Source: Alphaproteobacteria bacterium | GTDB lineage: Bacteria; Pseudomonadota; Alphaproteobacteria; Rs-D84 | Direction: 5' to 3' | NCBI GenBank assembly: GCA_009777955.1 | Contig: WRKW01000006.1 | Coordinates: forward strand, 1-64,000 | Length of the DNA stretch: 64,000 bases | In this document: positions 29,575 to 39,637 of the stretch, in pieces | How positions within the stretch are numbered: the stretch's first letter is position 1 | Layout of the letters: each line of letters starts with the position of its first letter | Notes under the pieces: generated by a model | Database searches by the model: none | Told to the model about the DNA's origin: nothing | The model's input: only the letters and a program-made list of their open reading frames with translations | Program-made: the position numbers and the translations under genes

Positions 29575-29606
29575 ATAAAAAACGCGGGCTTTGCCCGCGT
29601 TTTTTG
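29575..29606. terminator. Bidirectional Rho-independent terminator
   Basis: AAAAAACGCGGGCTTTGCCCGCGTTTTTT. Confidence 0.85.
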
Positions 29607-29621
29607 TAAAATGCCTTTTCA

Positions 29622-32600
29622 TTAATCCAAGCTTGTCATCACGGTATCACCAAAACAAGCCACTTTTTGGGTTCCTATATAACAACAGGTCTTGTCTTCC
29701 ATATCATCACGCCATTTTTGTTCTGCCTCGTCTGCTGCTCTCTCGGCACGGTTCTTCATAATTGCCATTGTTGTTCCAAAACCAGCAAGTGTGGCAGCAG
29801 TGGTATTAATACCCATATTCCAAGCTTGATTATTACCACCCACAGTTTTTGTTATTGTTTCAGACTGTTCTCGTAAATTTTGACAAAGTTTTTCCGCAGC
29901 TTCTTTTGCTTTACTGTGCTCATCAGTCTTAGGATGTGCCTCTATATTACAACCCGAATCTCTGCTTATTTCCGAACTAATCTCAAGCCCGGAACTTGGT
30001 ATTTGGCATACATTATTTCCATCGATAGTAACATTTTTTATTTTACCTATAGCACTTTTAATTTTATTAATACAACTATTTGCCACTTCTTTATTTTCGG
30101 CTTCTTTATTGTTATTTAATATGCCACTGCGTTTACCTTTGTTGTTTAGGACATGCGTTGTTATTGCGCCAGCACCACCAGTAAGTGCTGCAACACCTAG
30201 TGATGTTAACCACCTTCTGCCCTTTCCATCATCAAGTTCGTTTTTATGTATTCTTTTTGCAATTTCATTTATTGTATCTTCTGGAATCCAAGAACCACAA
30301 TCAAATGAATCTCCCACGGCAAAAAATCTTGTGGTACCAGCACTATTGATGGATAGATGCCCACTGCCTATCGAAGTTCGATCGGACAGTATTTTTTGGA
30401 TTTCACTATCTGTTGACCGCAGTTCTACAGCTATTGCACAGAAACCATCGCCTGGATCGCGACTTTCTATAAAACTTGTATTAAGCCCATTTAGCGCGTA
30501 GTTCATTCTGTCAAAATTTTTGAAATTGGTGCCCCCCGTATGCTTTACCCATGCATAAGCCAAATTTGTACCTGAATTTCCGGACATACAACGATTGAAC
30601 TCCCTTGTTTTTCTTGCACGGCGTTCTTGCTGTATTGTATCGTTCATTTCACTCAATACATCATTAAATACTTGTCCTACCGCAATTACACCTTTTTCTA
30701 TTTCTACTTCGAGTGCAGGATTATTATAAGTTTCGCAAAGCTCATCCTGGCAACTAGGATCAACTTTTGTTCCACAATCACCTACGATTTTTTTATTATA
30801 ACCGGCTGTACATTGTAGTTTGTTGTCTACTGATATCTGCTGTTGAACACTTATATGGGGGGCGTCAACCGCACTTCTCCAAGCATTATCAATAGAATTC
30901 GAAGTTCCCCAAGAAGGTGTATTTGATTTTGTCCGAAGCGCTTCTAACACGTCAAAATGATCTTTGCATATAGGATCATTTGTGACTGTATCATAGCAAA
31001 GACCAATAACAATCCCCCGATCCAGAGTTCCATCAGCACGTCTGCTGGTATCTATCACTGCTGGAATCCAGTCGTCAACTCCTGTATTAAAGGCACCACC
31101 ACCAGTATAGCACATGTCATAACCACTGCCACATCTATTTGTTATACAGGATTTAACAGTAGAGCGACATTGCTGACGAATCCTGTCTATTGAGCCGGCA
31201 CTGAATGACGACGACAGGCGAGTGTTTAATGAAGCAATGGCTCCTGTCGGATCGCTACCAAGTTTACATGGAGCGGTAGTGCAACAAGCGGGGGAAGTAC
31301 CAGTTGAATTACTGCATTGAAACAAGTTATTGAATACATCCTCTTTATAACTAAATCCATCAAAAACTCCATCTGCGTTTACAAACATTTCCACTTCTAC
31401 AAAACGGCAACTTGGGTCATTACTTATAATTCCTTCACAACCAAGTTTAATTGCTGGACGAGTGCTAATTCCAGCGATGTCAATAGTGCCACTACTTGCC
31501 TGAGCCTGGGCGTAACATGCGGCACCGTTACCTTCGGCACAGCTATTCATTGCACATTGGACAATCGTATCACGGCACTGTGCGCGCGCGTTTTCTACTG
31601 CTTGAGCAATAAGTTCGTCAATTTTCCTTTCCATGTTTGTTTTATTTTGACCAATAAAACGTTCGCTGAACACAAGATCAAAAATATCTTCTCTGTTTTC
31701 CTGTTTTACAAGATCGGATGGTCTTGGCGGACCGGCATCAGGAAATGTCGTCATATAGCATGCCTGGCTGGTACCAACGGTGTCTATGCACGCCCGGCTT
31801 AAAAAATCTTTGATATGTCTCATATTTATAGGTTCTAGATAACAACCCGGAGAATTAAGATCTTCGTTAGTCCTGCAATCTTTACCCTCTAATTTTCCGG
31901 CAACATCAAATGATGTTCCGGATTTGCAATAATATGGATTCGGAGTGCATGCACGCGCAAAACACTGGTCGACCAATTTGTAACATGTTGGTACGGCATT
32001 GTTTGCGGCATATAGATTGCCTTCTCTTATCAGGGCGGCAATCCTGCTATTTGATTCATTTTCTATCGTTAATTCTGTAAGTGTTTTGCGAGTTTTTCCT
32101 TCAAACAGTTTGCGCGCAATTGGTGTCATCACACCATTACAATCGATTTTTTCCGGCTCTTCTTCCCCCAAATTTGATCCGAATAAACCATTAATTGCAT
32201 CAATCGGACATGTGGCAAGCACATCTTGGCACATGATTTTATTCTGATTAAATTCTTTGTATTGGTCGATTCCTGTGCTTTCTGCACAAAGTTCAAAGTG
32301 TTCGCCACAGACATCATCTTTTTTTAAACAATCGGTATATCTGGAAATACAACGTGCAGTAGTGGTGATTTCTGGCATCGGACGATTGCAAGAATATGGG
32401 GTGTCTTTTGGCTCATTTACTGGCACCGGAGTTATCCCTATTGTTCTGCCTATGGTTGCGCCGGCGATAGAACGTCCGCCAACAGAACCCATGGTCGGCG
32501 TTGTTGGTAAACGGCGTGGGTCATATATCAGCTGGCTGGCATCAGCCTGAGTCAGGGCATAAGGCACCAGACAAAGGGCAAATAGCACCGCGCGAAACAT

Positions 32601-32624
32601 CGAACCTGATTTTTTTATAATCAT
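29622..32624 (-). CDS. Very large secreted Cys-rich protein of unknown function
   Basis: RBS AGGAGAGAA + ATG at 32624; signal peptide; repeated QCRxTxxxCxxxxC modules; C-terminal hydrophobic segments. Confidence 0.8.
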   Translation of the reverse strand: MIIKKSGSMFRAVLFALCLVPYALTQADASQLIYDPRRLPTTPTMGSVGGRSIAGATIGRTIGITPVPVNEPKDTPYSCNRPMPEITTTARCISRYTDCLKKDDVCGEHFELCAESTGIDQYKEFNQNKIMCQDVLATCPIDAINGLFGSNLGEEEPEKIDCNGVMTPIARKLFEGKTRKTLTELTIENESNSRIAALIREGNLYAANNAVPTCYKLVDQCFARACTPNPYYCKSGTSFDVAGKLEGKDCRTNEDLNSPGCYLEPINMRHIKDFLSRACIDTVGTSQACYMTTFPDAGPPRPSDLVKQENREDIFDLVFSERFIGQNKTNMERKIDELIAQAVENARAQCRDTIVQCAMNSCAEGNGAACYAQAQASSGTIDIAGISTRPAIKLGCEGIISNDPSCRFVEVEMFVNADGVFDGFSYKEDVFNNLFQCSNSTGTSPACCTTAPCKLGSDPTGAIASLNTRLSSSFSAGSIDRIRQQCRSTVKSCITNRCGSGYDMCYTGGGAFNTGVDDWIPAVIDTSRRADGTLDRGIVIGLCYDTVTNDPICKDHFDVLEALRTKSNTPSWGTSNSIDNAWRSAVDAPHISVQQQISVDNKLQCTAGYNKKIVGDCGTKVDPSCQDELCETYNNPALEVEIEKGVIAVGQVFNDVLSEMNDTIQQERRARKTREFNRCMSGNSGTNLAYAWVKHTGGTNFKNFDRMNYALNGLNTSFIESRDPGDGFCAIAVELRSTDSEIQKILSDRTSIGSGHLSINSAGTTRFFAVGDSFDCGSWIPEDTINEIAKRIHKNELDDGKGRRWLTSLGVAALTGGAGAITTHVLNNKGKRSGILNNNKEAENKEVANSCINKIKSAIGKIKNVTIDGNNVCQIPSSGLEISSEISRDSGCNIEAHPKTDEHSKAKEAAEKLCQNLREQSETITKTVGGNNQAWNMGINTTAATLAGFGTTMAIMKNRAERAADEAEQKWRDDMEDKTCCYIGTQKVACFGDTVMTSLD

Positions 32625-32966
32625 ATTCTTCTCTCCTGGACTTGTCCCAAAAGCACAATGTGCAAAAGGAACCCCAAAAATGGCGCATAACATACATTAT
32701 GTATATTTGCGATTGCGCCAAAACGACCAAAAACCGCTGTTTGGTTCTGGCATGTACATTCCATTCCATATCATTTTATCATATTCAGGGTTATTGCACA
32801 AATGAAAAATAATGAAAAACAAAACAGATATTGAAACCTATTTCTATCGACTCACAATTACATATCGTGCTCTTTTTAACAGAAATTTTAGCAATGGGGT
32901 GGGTATTACCCGTTCTTTCTGCCACACTTTACAACCAAACTGGTGCACTTCAAATCATAATCCACA

Positions 32967-33020
32967 ACGTATTAATTATTCACTATTCATTATTCATTCA
33001 AAAAACGGAAAGCATTACAA
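32967..33020. repeat. AT-rich ATTCATTATTC repeat, copy 5
   Basis: attaattattcactattcattattcattcaaaaaacggaaagcatt. Confidence 0.65.
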
Positions 33021-33121
33021 TGTTGTGCGCAAAAACGTTTAAAATAATTTTTTCTAAATCAGAACACTTATCCATTTGTTATCTGGATTTTTTATGATAT
33101 TATCCGAAAAAGGACACAGGA

Positions 33122-33664
33122 ATGGAATTTTTTGAAATCGCTTTGGCGGTCATGCTTATAGTTTTGGCGGTCAGTATGATATCGCTGTCAGTATCCGCCA
33201 GGGCAAGCCAGCGCATAAAGGCCATGGAACTGTTATTGGCGCGACAATCCGCTGTACTTGTAAAAACCCAGGGAATCTACCGCGCGCGCGCGGCGGCGGA
33301 AATTATCGCGCAAAACGCGGACATGTTATACCAAGACCTATTACAGCACATACTGCCCATTACACGTGCACTTGAAATCCAGCCACGCGACACGGCGGAA
33401 CATCCCCTGTGGCAAACTTTGGGTGGAATGGTCGATGAATATGCGAAAAATCCCTATGTATTGGAAAATTTGCGCAAGATGATAAAGCTTGATCCAGACA
33501 CAGCACGCAGTGCGGATGCGTTTTTGACCCGGGCTGAAAAACTGTTGCGCCATTTGTCGGACAATGATCCAGATGGCTTGTTGGCATCTGCATTTGCCGA
33601 CGGCCTGCTTGGTCAAATCGTGACTTTGCTATTCCAGGCGAAACAACTTGCAAAAGATAACTAG
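33122..33664 (+). CDS. Hypothetical membrane-anchored protein
   Basis: ORF 180 aa with N-terminal TM and helical remainder. Confidence 0.65.
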   Translation: MEFFEIALAVMLIVLAVSMISLSVSARASQRIKAMELLLARQSAVLVKTQGIYRARAAAEIIAQNADMLYQDLLQHILPITRALEIQPRDTAEHPLWQTLGGMVDEYAKNPYVLENLRKMIKLDPDTARSADAFLTRAEKLLRHLSDNDPDGLLASAFADGLLGQIVTLLFQAKQLAKDN

Positions 33665-34062
33665 GCTTTGCCGACGCAATAGTTTTCACAATCAGCCATG
33701 CAATCTTCTGGTAATCCATAATCCCGTAAAAACATCCAGTCGCCGCTTTCATCATATTTGCACCAGCATTTTCCACCCGATTCGTCTTCTGGAATATCTA
33801 TACCTTCATCAGAAATAGAACATGTCGCGAATATTATTTGTTCGTTTGTATTTTCGATCTCATATACCTTTTCCCTGCGATTGCGCGCAATTATGCTTTT
33901 GTACTTATCTTTTATATATTCTGATGTTTTTTCATACAATTGTTCTGCACCCGGAAATTTGTCTGAAAAATAAGCCTGGTTGCCAGATATATAGTTCCAA
34001 ATAACAAACACCCCGCTTGCCAAAGCCAACAGGAAAGAAAGCCTGATTATCAGTTTTTTCAT
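33661..34062 (-). CDS. Membrane-anchored protein with C-terminal CWCK-type motif
   Basis: C-terminus GGKCWCKYDESGDWMFLRDYGLPEDCMADCENYCVGKA. Confidence 0.7.
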   Translation of the reverse strand: MKKLIIRLSFLLALASGVFVIWNYISGNQAYFSDKFPGAEQLYEKTSEYIKDKYKSIIARNRREKVYEIENTNEQIIFATCSISDEGIDIPEDESGGKCWCKYDESGDWMFLRDYGLPEDCMADCENYCVGKA

Positions 34063-34137
34063 ATCTCTCTACCTCTGGCTATATTTTACACGATTTTTTA
34101 GACAAATGCGAATCGTTTTGTTATAATCCCGAACAAC

Positions 34138-35460
34138 ATGTTATCCGAACAAACCATCATATCTATTTCCACAAAACGAACCGAACCAAAATGGCTGCTG
34201 GACTGGCGATTGGCGGCATTCGCACAATGGAAAAAAATGAAAGAACCGCACTGGGCGGAAATCGACTATGAAGCCATTGATTATGATTCGCTTAATTATT
34301 ACAAAGAACCCGCACCAATAGATAACACCGACCTGAAATCGGTTTATGAAAAAATGGGTCTTCCAGAGGCGGAACAACGCGCGCTGATGGGGATGGCGAC
34401 GGACATCGTGGTCGATAGCCGCAGCGTGCATACTTCATATACCGCGGAACTTGAACGTCTGGGCATAATATTCATGCCTTTTTCAGAGGCGGTTGAAAAA
34501 CATCCCGATCTGGTGCGAAAATATCTGGGGAAAGTCGTACCGGCGGCTGATAATTTTTTTGCGGCACTGAATGCGGCCGTATTTTCTGATGGAACATTCG
34601 TATATATCCCGCCAGATACCAAATGTCCGATTGACCTGGCCAGCTATTTCCGCATAGAAACCGCAAAAATAGGTCAATTCGAACGAACGCTTATAGTGGC
34701 CGAAGCTGGATCGGAATTATCATATCTGGAAGGGTGCAGCGCCCCCCGTCGCCCGAATCATCAACTGCACAGCGGGGTCGTCGAAGTCATAGTTATGAAA
34801 GGCGCGACTGTCAAATATGCGACCGTGCAGAACTGGTATGCGGGCGACAAGACCGGAACCGGCGGAATTATTAACTTTGTAACAAAGCGTGGACGGGTTG
34901 ATGCAAACGCACAACTATTGTGGACACAGGTGGAAATAGGCAGCGCGATGACCTGGAAATATCCGTCGTCGATACTCGCGGGGAACAAAGCACACAGCGA
35001 TTTTTATTCGCTATCCATTACCCGGGGAATCCAGCAGGCCGATACTGGAACAAGAATGATTCATATCGGAAACGAATCGACATCCAACATAGTTTCATAC
35101 GGGGTCGCATTGGAAAATTCCCGGCAGACCTTTCGTTCACAGGTTATCTTTGCGCCGGGAACCCGCCTGGCTAAGAATGCAACCAAATGCGACAGCAGAA
35201 TAATAGGCTCTGCGGCGATTGCAAATACTTTCCCAACCATAATTCATAATAATGGCGAAAATGACCAATCGCACGAAGCGACTACCGGGGCGGTGCCGGC
35301 GGATGCCCTGCTCTATCTTTCACAGGCCGGAATTCCGACCGATACGGCCACAGCACTTATAATATCCGGGGCAGCCGCGCCCGTAATATCACGCCTGCCC
35401 ATGGAGTTTTTGGTAGAATCAAAACAGCTTATCCAAATGGCTTTGAACAAAAGAGAATAA
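34138..35460 (+). CDS. sufB: Fe-S cluster assembly protein SufB
   Basis: EPKWLLDWRLAAFAQWKKMKEPHWAEI; C-terminal CDSRIIG...HEATTGAV; followed by sufC. Confidence 0.85.
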   Translation: MLSEQTIISISTKRTEPKWLLDWRLAAFAQWKKMKEPHWAEIDYEAIDYDSLNYYKEPAPIDNTDLKSVYEKMGLPEAEQRALMGMATDIVVDSRSVHTSYTAELERLGIIFMPFSEAVEKHPDLVRKYLGKVVPAADNFFAALNAAVFSDGTFVYIPPDTKCPIDLASYFRIETAKIGQFERTLIVAEAGSELSYLEGCSAPRRPNHQLHSGVVEVIVMKGATVKYATVQNWYAGDKTGTGGIINFVTKRGRVDANAQLLWTQVEIGSAMTWKYPSSILAGNKAHSDFYSLSITRGIQQADTGTRMIHIGNESTSNIVSYGVALENSRQTFRSQVIFAPGTRLAKNATKCDSRIIGSAAIANTFPTIIHNNGENDQSHEATTGAVPADALLYLSQAGIPTDTATALIISGAAAPVISRLPMEFLVESKQLIQMALNKRE

Positions 35461-35461
35461 A

Positions 35462-36130
35462 ATGTTGCTATCGATTAAAAATCTTTCCGTATCACTGGAT
35501 GGCAAAGAGTTGCTGAAAGATATCAATCTTGACATAGCCGCAAATGCACGGCATCTGCTGTACGGACAAAACGGATCCGGCAAGACCAGTCTGGTTCAGA
35601 CCATTGCCGGAAATCCAGATTATAGAACCACCGCCGGCAAGATAATATTTGAAAAGCATAATTTTACGGATATGGCAGCGGACGAGCGTGCAAGAAAAGG
35701 ACTTTTCCTTGGTGCACAACATGTGCCTGAAATTCCTGGTTTATCGGTAACTTCATTTCTGAAACATTCCATGGCGGCACATTACCCAAAATTAACCGCG
35801 GGCGAATTTTTTAAAAAACTGGCAACAGCGCGCGACAGGATTTCTATTCCTGAATCTTGGTTGACCCGCAGCATTAATACAGGTTTTTCAGGCGGGGAAC
35901 GCAAACGCCTTATGTTCATGCACCTTATCCTGGTGCGACCAAAACTTGCAATATTGGACGAACCCGATTCCGGGGTGGATAACGATACCCAAAAGCTATT
36001 CGCGGAAATTATTGCTGAAATGAACCAAAATGGCACAGCTTTTCTTGTAATATCTCACCAAGAAAAATTTACAAAAATCTTCAATCCAACCGCAACTACT
36101 ACTTTATCCGGCGGAAAAATTGTGGTATAA
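35462..36130 (+). CDS. sufC: Fe-S cluster assembly ATPase SufC
   Basis: YGQNGSGKTSL, FSGGERKRLMFMHLI, DEPDSGVDND. Confidence 0.9.
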   Translation: MLLSIKNLSVSLDGKELLKDINLDIAANARHLLYGQNGSGKTSLVQTIAGNPDYRTTAGKIIFEKHNFTDMAADERARKGLFLGAQHVPEIPGLSVTSFLKHSMAAHYPKLTAGEFFKKLATARDRISIPESWLTRSINTGFSGGERKRLMFMHLILVRPKLAILDEPDSGVDNDTQKLFAEIIAEMNQNGTAFLVISHQEKFTKIFNPTATTTLSGGKIVV

Positions 36131-36155
36131 TGCAATATTATCTAAGGAGAAAAAA

Positions 36156-37166
36156 ATGCCAATTAAAAAAGTAATAAAGAAAAGTTCTATCGCAAAGACC
36201 CCGTCTGGCAAGCCCGCCAAAACAACAACCGGATCGCAGACGGTTGCACGGCCGCAAACATTGTCTGCATGGTTATTTAAATGGCCATTGAAATTTTCTT
36301 TGCTGGTGCTGGTATTCGCTATTATAAGTTCTTTGATAATCGGACTTACGGCGACGTTACAAATAAAGGCGGTTACAACCGCAACCACAGTCATAATGCT
36401 TGCGGCCAGTGCGTATATTTTGTTAAGACAATCAATAAAATACGCCGGATCCGATTTGTTGGATCGCCGTGGGTTTCTGATTATAGACATAGGAATCGCG
36501 CTTGTCGCCCTTTGTTATTACACTTTGTTCTATGTGCTGGGTCTGCTTATCAGCAGCGATACCATAATATTTATTGTGTATACCCTTATGGCAAAGTCAG
36601 CATTGTTGTATTACGCAGCACTGATGCCATTTGCGATTATAGCATTGTATATTATCGGTCTTTCAGTTTTCAATGTTATCGCGATTTACAAATATGCGCG
36701 TAATTTTGGTATTCCGAAACTGCCGCTGTTGCTGTCGGTACCATTTGGTATAAGTTTTCTGGGATACCCGGCATACTTTGTGGATTCTCCGAAAGCCGCC
36801 ACATTACCGGTAAAATCAAAGTGGTTCAACAATCTTATTGACTGGGTCATGCGCGCGCCGCTACACGGGTTGGCCGGATTGTTGTTTACAACCCTTGCTT
36901 TCGTGTTTTTTATGAATATTTCCGTTTCCTTGTTGCTTGCGGCATCCCTGGTGGCGTTCTTTATAATGATGCGGATATACGGCCCAAAAAACCTGGCTTC
37001 CAAAGGAACCAAATACCTGATATTCGGGGCAATCGCGGTCAACGTGCTGTATATATTGATATTGTTGTATTCCGCTATGGGTACCCCGGCGGCCAAACAT
37101 ATTGATATTTCAGACATAGTATCCATAGAACAGTCTGAAAATATCGAAGTAATAGATGTAAGATAA
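36156..37166 (+). CDS. Multi-TM hypothetical membrane protein
   Basis: Lys-rich N-terminus then several TM segments; RBS AAGGAG. Confidence 0.7.
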   Translation: MPIKKVIKKSSIAKTPSGKPAKTTTGSQTVARPQTLSAWLFKWPLKFSLLVLVFAIISSLIIGLTATLQIKAVTTATTVIMLAASAYILLRQSIKYAGSDLLDRRGFLIIDIGIALVALCYYTLFYVLGLLISSDTIIFIVYTLMAKSALLYYAALMPFAIIALYIIGLSVFNVIAIYKYARNFGIPKLPLLLSVPFGISFLGYPAYFVDSPKAATLPVKSKWFNNLIDWVMRAPLHGLAGLLFTTLAFVFFMNISVSLLLAASLVAFFIMMRIYGPKNLASKGTKYLIFGAIAVNVLYILILLYSAMGTPAAKHIDISDIVSIEQSENIEVIDVR

Positions 37167-37236
37167 TCGTGCCTGTACCCGCAGACGCGCCCATGGTACC
37201 GGGCGTGGGCGCGGGTACGTACACGGATGCGAAAAA

Positions 37237-38343
37237 ATGAATTCAATTATAATATTTATTGGCGCGATTGGCATATTGTATGTTGGTCGTACGATTTTTA
37301 TTCCATTGCTGATCGCGGCATTTCTTTGGTATCTTTTGAATGCAATTGCCGCATACTATCGGAAAGTCCTTCCCGTTTTTAAAACCGAAATATTACCGCC
37401 GCCAATCCAAAAACGCGGGGTTAAGGCAACATTACGTTCAAAACCGATAATCTGTGCATTATGCAAAACCGGAAATTTCGTTTTTGATTTCCTTTCGTTC
37501 CTTTTGTCTATGGCGACGTTCGGCGGATTTGTTTATGCATTTGTAACGCACATACGACCGGCTTTCGCAGGACTTGTCGCACGACTGCCAGAACTGCAAG
37601 AAAGGTTTTTAATGCTGCAAACCTATGTGTCGGAACAATTCGGATTGGATATAGATACTTCTGTAATGCCCGATACCGGTGCCATGATATCATCTTTGGG
37701 GGCAAGCGTGACGCAATTTTCAACGGTATTGGGTCTGGTTCTGGTCTATATACTTTTCATGTATATAGAACAAAGCACTTTTCCAAAAAAGTTTTCGGCT
37801 CTATTTCCGGAAAAAAATCAATTCAGTAAAATGCGGTACATATTAAAGTCCATTGATGACAACATGAAAAAATACATGTTCGTAAAGACCTTTATATCGG
37901 CTTTGACAGCAGTATCGTCATATTTGTTGATGGATTACATGGGTCTGGAATTCGCAGGCGTATGGGCATTTATAATATTTATAATGAACTATATCCCGAC
38001 ATTTGGAACAATCATAGCGGTGACTTTGCCGATACTGTATTCTCTTATCACGGGAACGGATACGAACCAGACCATCATGATAGCATCGGGTCTTATCGGC
38101 GTTCAGATACTGTTCAGCAATATAATAGAACCAAAAATGACGGGCAAGACACTGAATCTTTCGACACTGGCAATACTTATAAACCTTGTATTCTGGGGAA
38201 TGCTGTGGGGACCGGTCGGAATGTTTTTCAGCGTACCCCTTTTGGTCGCGACATTCATAATCGCATCGCAATTCGATTCTACGCGCTGGGTTGCGATACT
38301 TCTTTCCGCAAATGGGGAAATTCCAGAAAAAAAGGGAGAATAG
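37237..38343 (+). CDS. AI-2E family transporter (PerM-like)
   Basis: Multi-TM, NYIPTFGTIIAVTLPI...GLIGVQILFSNIIEPKMTGKTLNLS. Confidence 0.85.
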   Translation: MNSIIIFIGAIGILYVGRTIFIPLLIAAFLWYLLNAIAAYYRKVLPVFKTEILPPPIQKRGVKATLRSKPIICALCKTGNFVFDFLSFLLSMATFGGFVYAFVTHIRPAFAGLVARLPELQERFLMLQTYVSEQFGLDIDTSVMPDTGAMISSLGASVTQFSTVLGLVLVYILFMYIEQSTFPKKFSALFPEKNQFSKMRYILKSIDDNMKKYMFVKTFISALTAVSSYLLMDYMGLEFAGVWAFIIFIMNYIPTFGTIIAVTLPILYSLITGTDTNQTIMIASGLIGVQILFSNIIEPKMTGKTLNLSTLAILINLVFWGMLWGPVGMFFSVPLLVATFIIASQFDSTRWVAILLSANGEIPEKKGE

Positions 38344-38350
38344 GTAATTA

Positions 38351-38396
38351 ATTTATGATTTAGGGGTCGGATATTTCCGACCCCTAAATCATAAAT
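38351..38396. terminator. Bidirectional hairpin terminator between convergent genes
   Basis: Perfect 21 bp arms ATTTATGATTTAGGGGTCGGA / TCCGACCCCTAAATCATAAAT, 4 nt loop. Confidence 0.8.
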
Positions 38397-39538
38397 CAAA
38401 ACAGTCCGCGCTTTTTTTTCTGCGCAATTTCCGCAAATTCTTCCAGTGCTTTCTTTTGCTTGTCAGAAAGCTTTTTTGGAACTTCTGTTTCAATATCCAG
38501 ATACAAATCGCCACGGTCGGCGGTACCATTTCGGCTTTGGCTTATAATCGGCATGCCCTGGCCGCGCATACGCATGCGTTCGCCTATTTGCGTTCCCGCG
38601 GGAATTTTTACAGCCACTGTCTTTTCTTCTATTGTCTGAACGTCAATTTCCCCACCCAAAGCAAGCGTAGTAAACGGAATATTCGCGCGCATATACAGAT
38701 CATCACCGTCACGTTCAAAAACTTTGTCCGGACGAATCCGCACATCAATATAAAAATCGCCGGGTTTGCCGCCAAGCGGGCTTGCCTCTCCCTGACCTGT
38801 CAAACGCAGTCGCGCACCGTCACTACACCCGGCTGGAATTTTGACTTCTAACTCTCGCTGTTTATGCGTAACACCAGCATCACAATGGCTACACCGGTTT
38901 TTTATTCTGCGGCCAGAGCCATGACATTCATGACAGGGCGATTCCATAGCAAAAATACCATTGCGCGTACGCACAAACCCGCTGCCACCGCAAACTTCAC
39001 AAGCCGGGGCCGACTTTCCATCCGCAGTTCCAAATCCGCCGCATTTTTCACATTTTACGTTGGTAGAAAATTTTACGGTTTCGGTTTTTCCTGTAAACGC
39101 TTCGCGCAGGGAAATAACAACCTGATGAAGCAGGTCACGTCCGCGCATCTCGGGCGCGGCACGCTTGCGCCCCGCCCCTGTCCGACCGGAACCACCGAAC
39201 GCGTTGCGCAACATTTCATCCATCATTTCAGACATATCCACATTGCCGAAACCAAAATTAAAGTTTCCACCCCCGAATGGATTTCCATTAAATCCGCCGC
39301 CGGATCCATTTCCGCCCGCAAACGCCGCATCGCCAAACCGGTCGTACGCGGCTTTCTTTTGGGGATCTTTCAGAATATCAAAAGCATTATTTACTTCTTT
39401 AAATTTTTCTTCGGCCGCCTTGTCCCCGGCGTTTTTATCGGGGTGACACTTTAACACCAGCCTGTGATAGGCTTTTTTAATCTCGGCATCTGACGCATTT
39501 CGCGCCACGCCCAAAACTTCATACGGATTTTTATTCAT
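38396..39538 (-). CDS. dnaJ: Chaperone protein DnaJ
   Basis: J domain with HPDK, G/F region, CxxCxGxG zinc fingers. Confidence 0.95.
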   Translation of the reverse strand: MNKNPYEVLGVARNASDAEIKKAYHRLVLKCHPDKNAGDKAAEEKFKEVNNAFDILKDPQKKAAYDRFGDAAFAGGNGSGGGFNGNPFGGGNFNFGFGNVDMSEMMDEMLRNAFGGSGRTGAGRKRAAPEMRGRDLLHQVVISLREAFTGKTETVKFSTNVKCEKCGGFGTADGKSAPACEVCGGSGFVRTRNGIFAMESPCHECHGSGRRIKNRCSHCDAGVTHKQRELEVKIPAGCSDGARLRLTGQGEASPLGGKPGDFYIDVRIRPDKVFERDGDDLYMRANIPFTTLALGGEIDVQTIEEKTVAVKIPAGTQIGERMRMRGQGMPIISQSRNGTADRGDLYLDIETEVPKKLSDKQKKALEEFAEIAQKKKRGLF

Positions 39539-39637
39539 TGACAGTCACTGGGGTTTATTGCCAGATATATAATAAATCTGGCGCGAAAATCAAGCCACTT
39601 GCAATTTTTTTTATATTCCGTTATATTGTCCCCCGTC

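Noticed and set aside
38351-38396. Perfect 21 bp inverted repeat as a possible mobile element
   Set aside because: 4 nt loop, lies exactly between convergent stop codons and no flanking duplication; best explained as a bidirectional terminator
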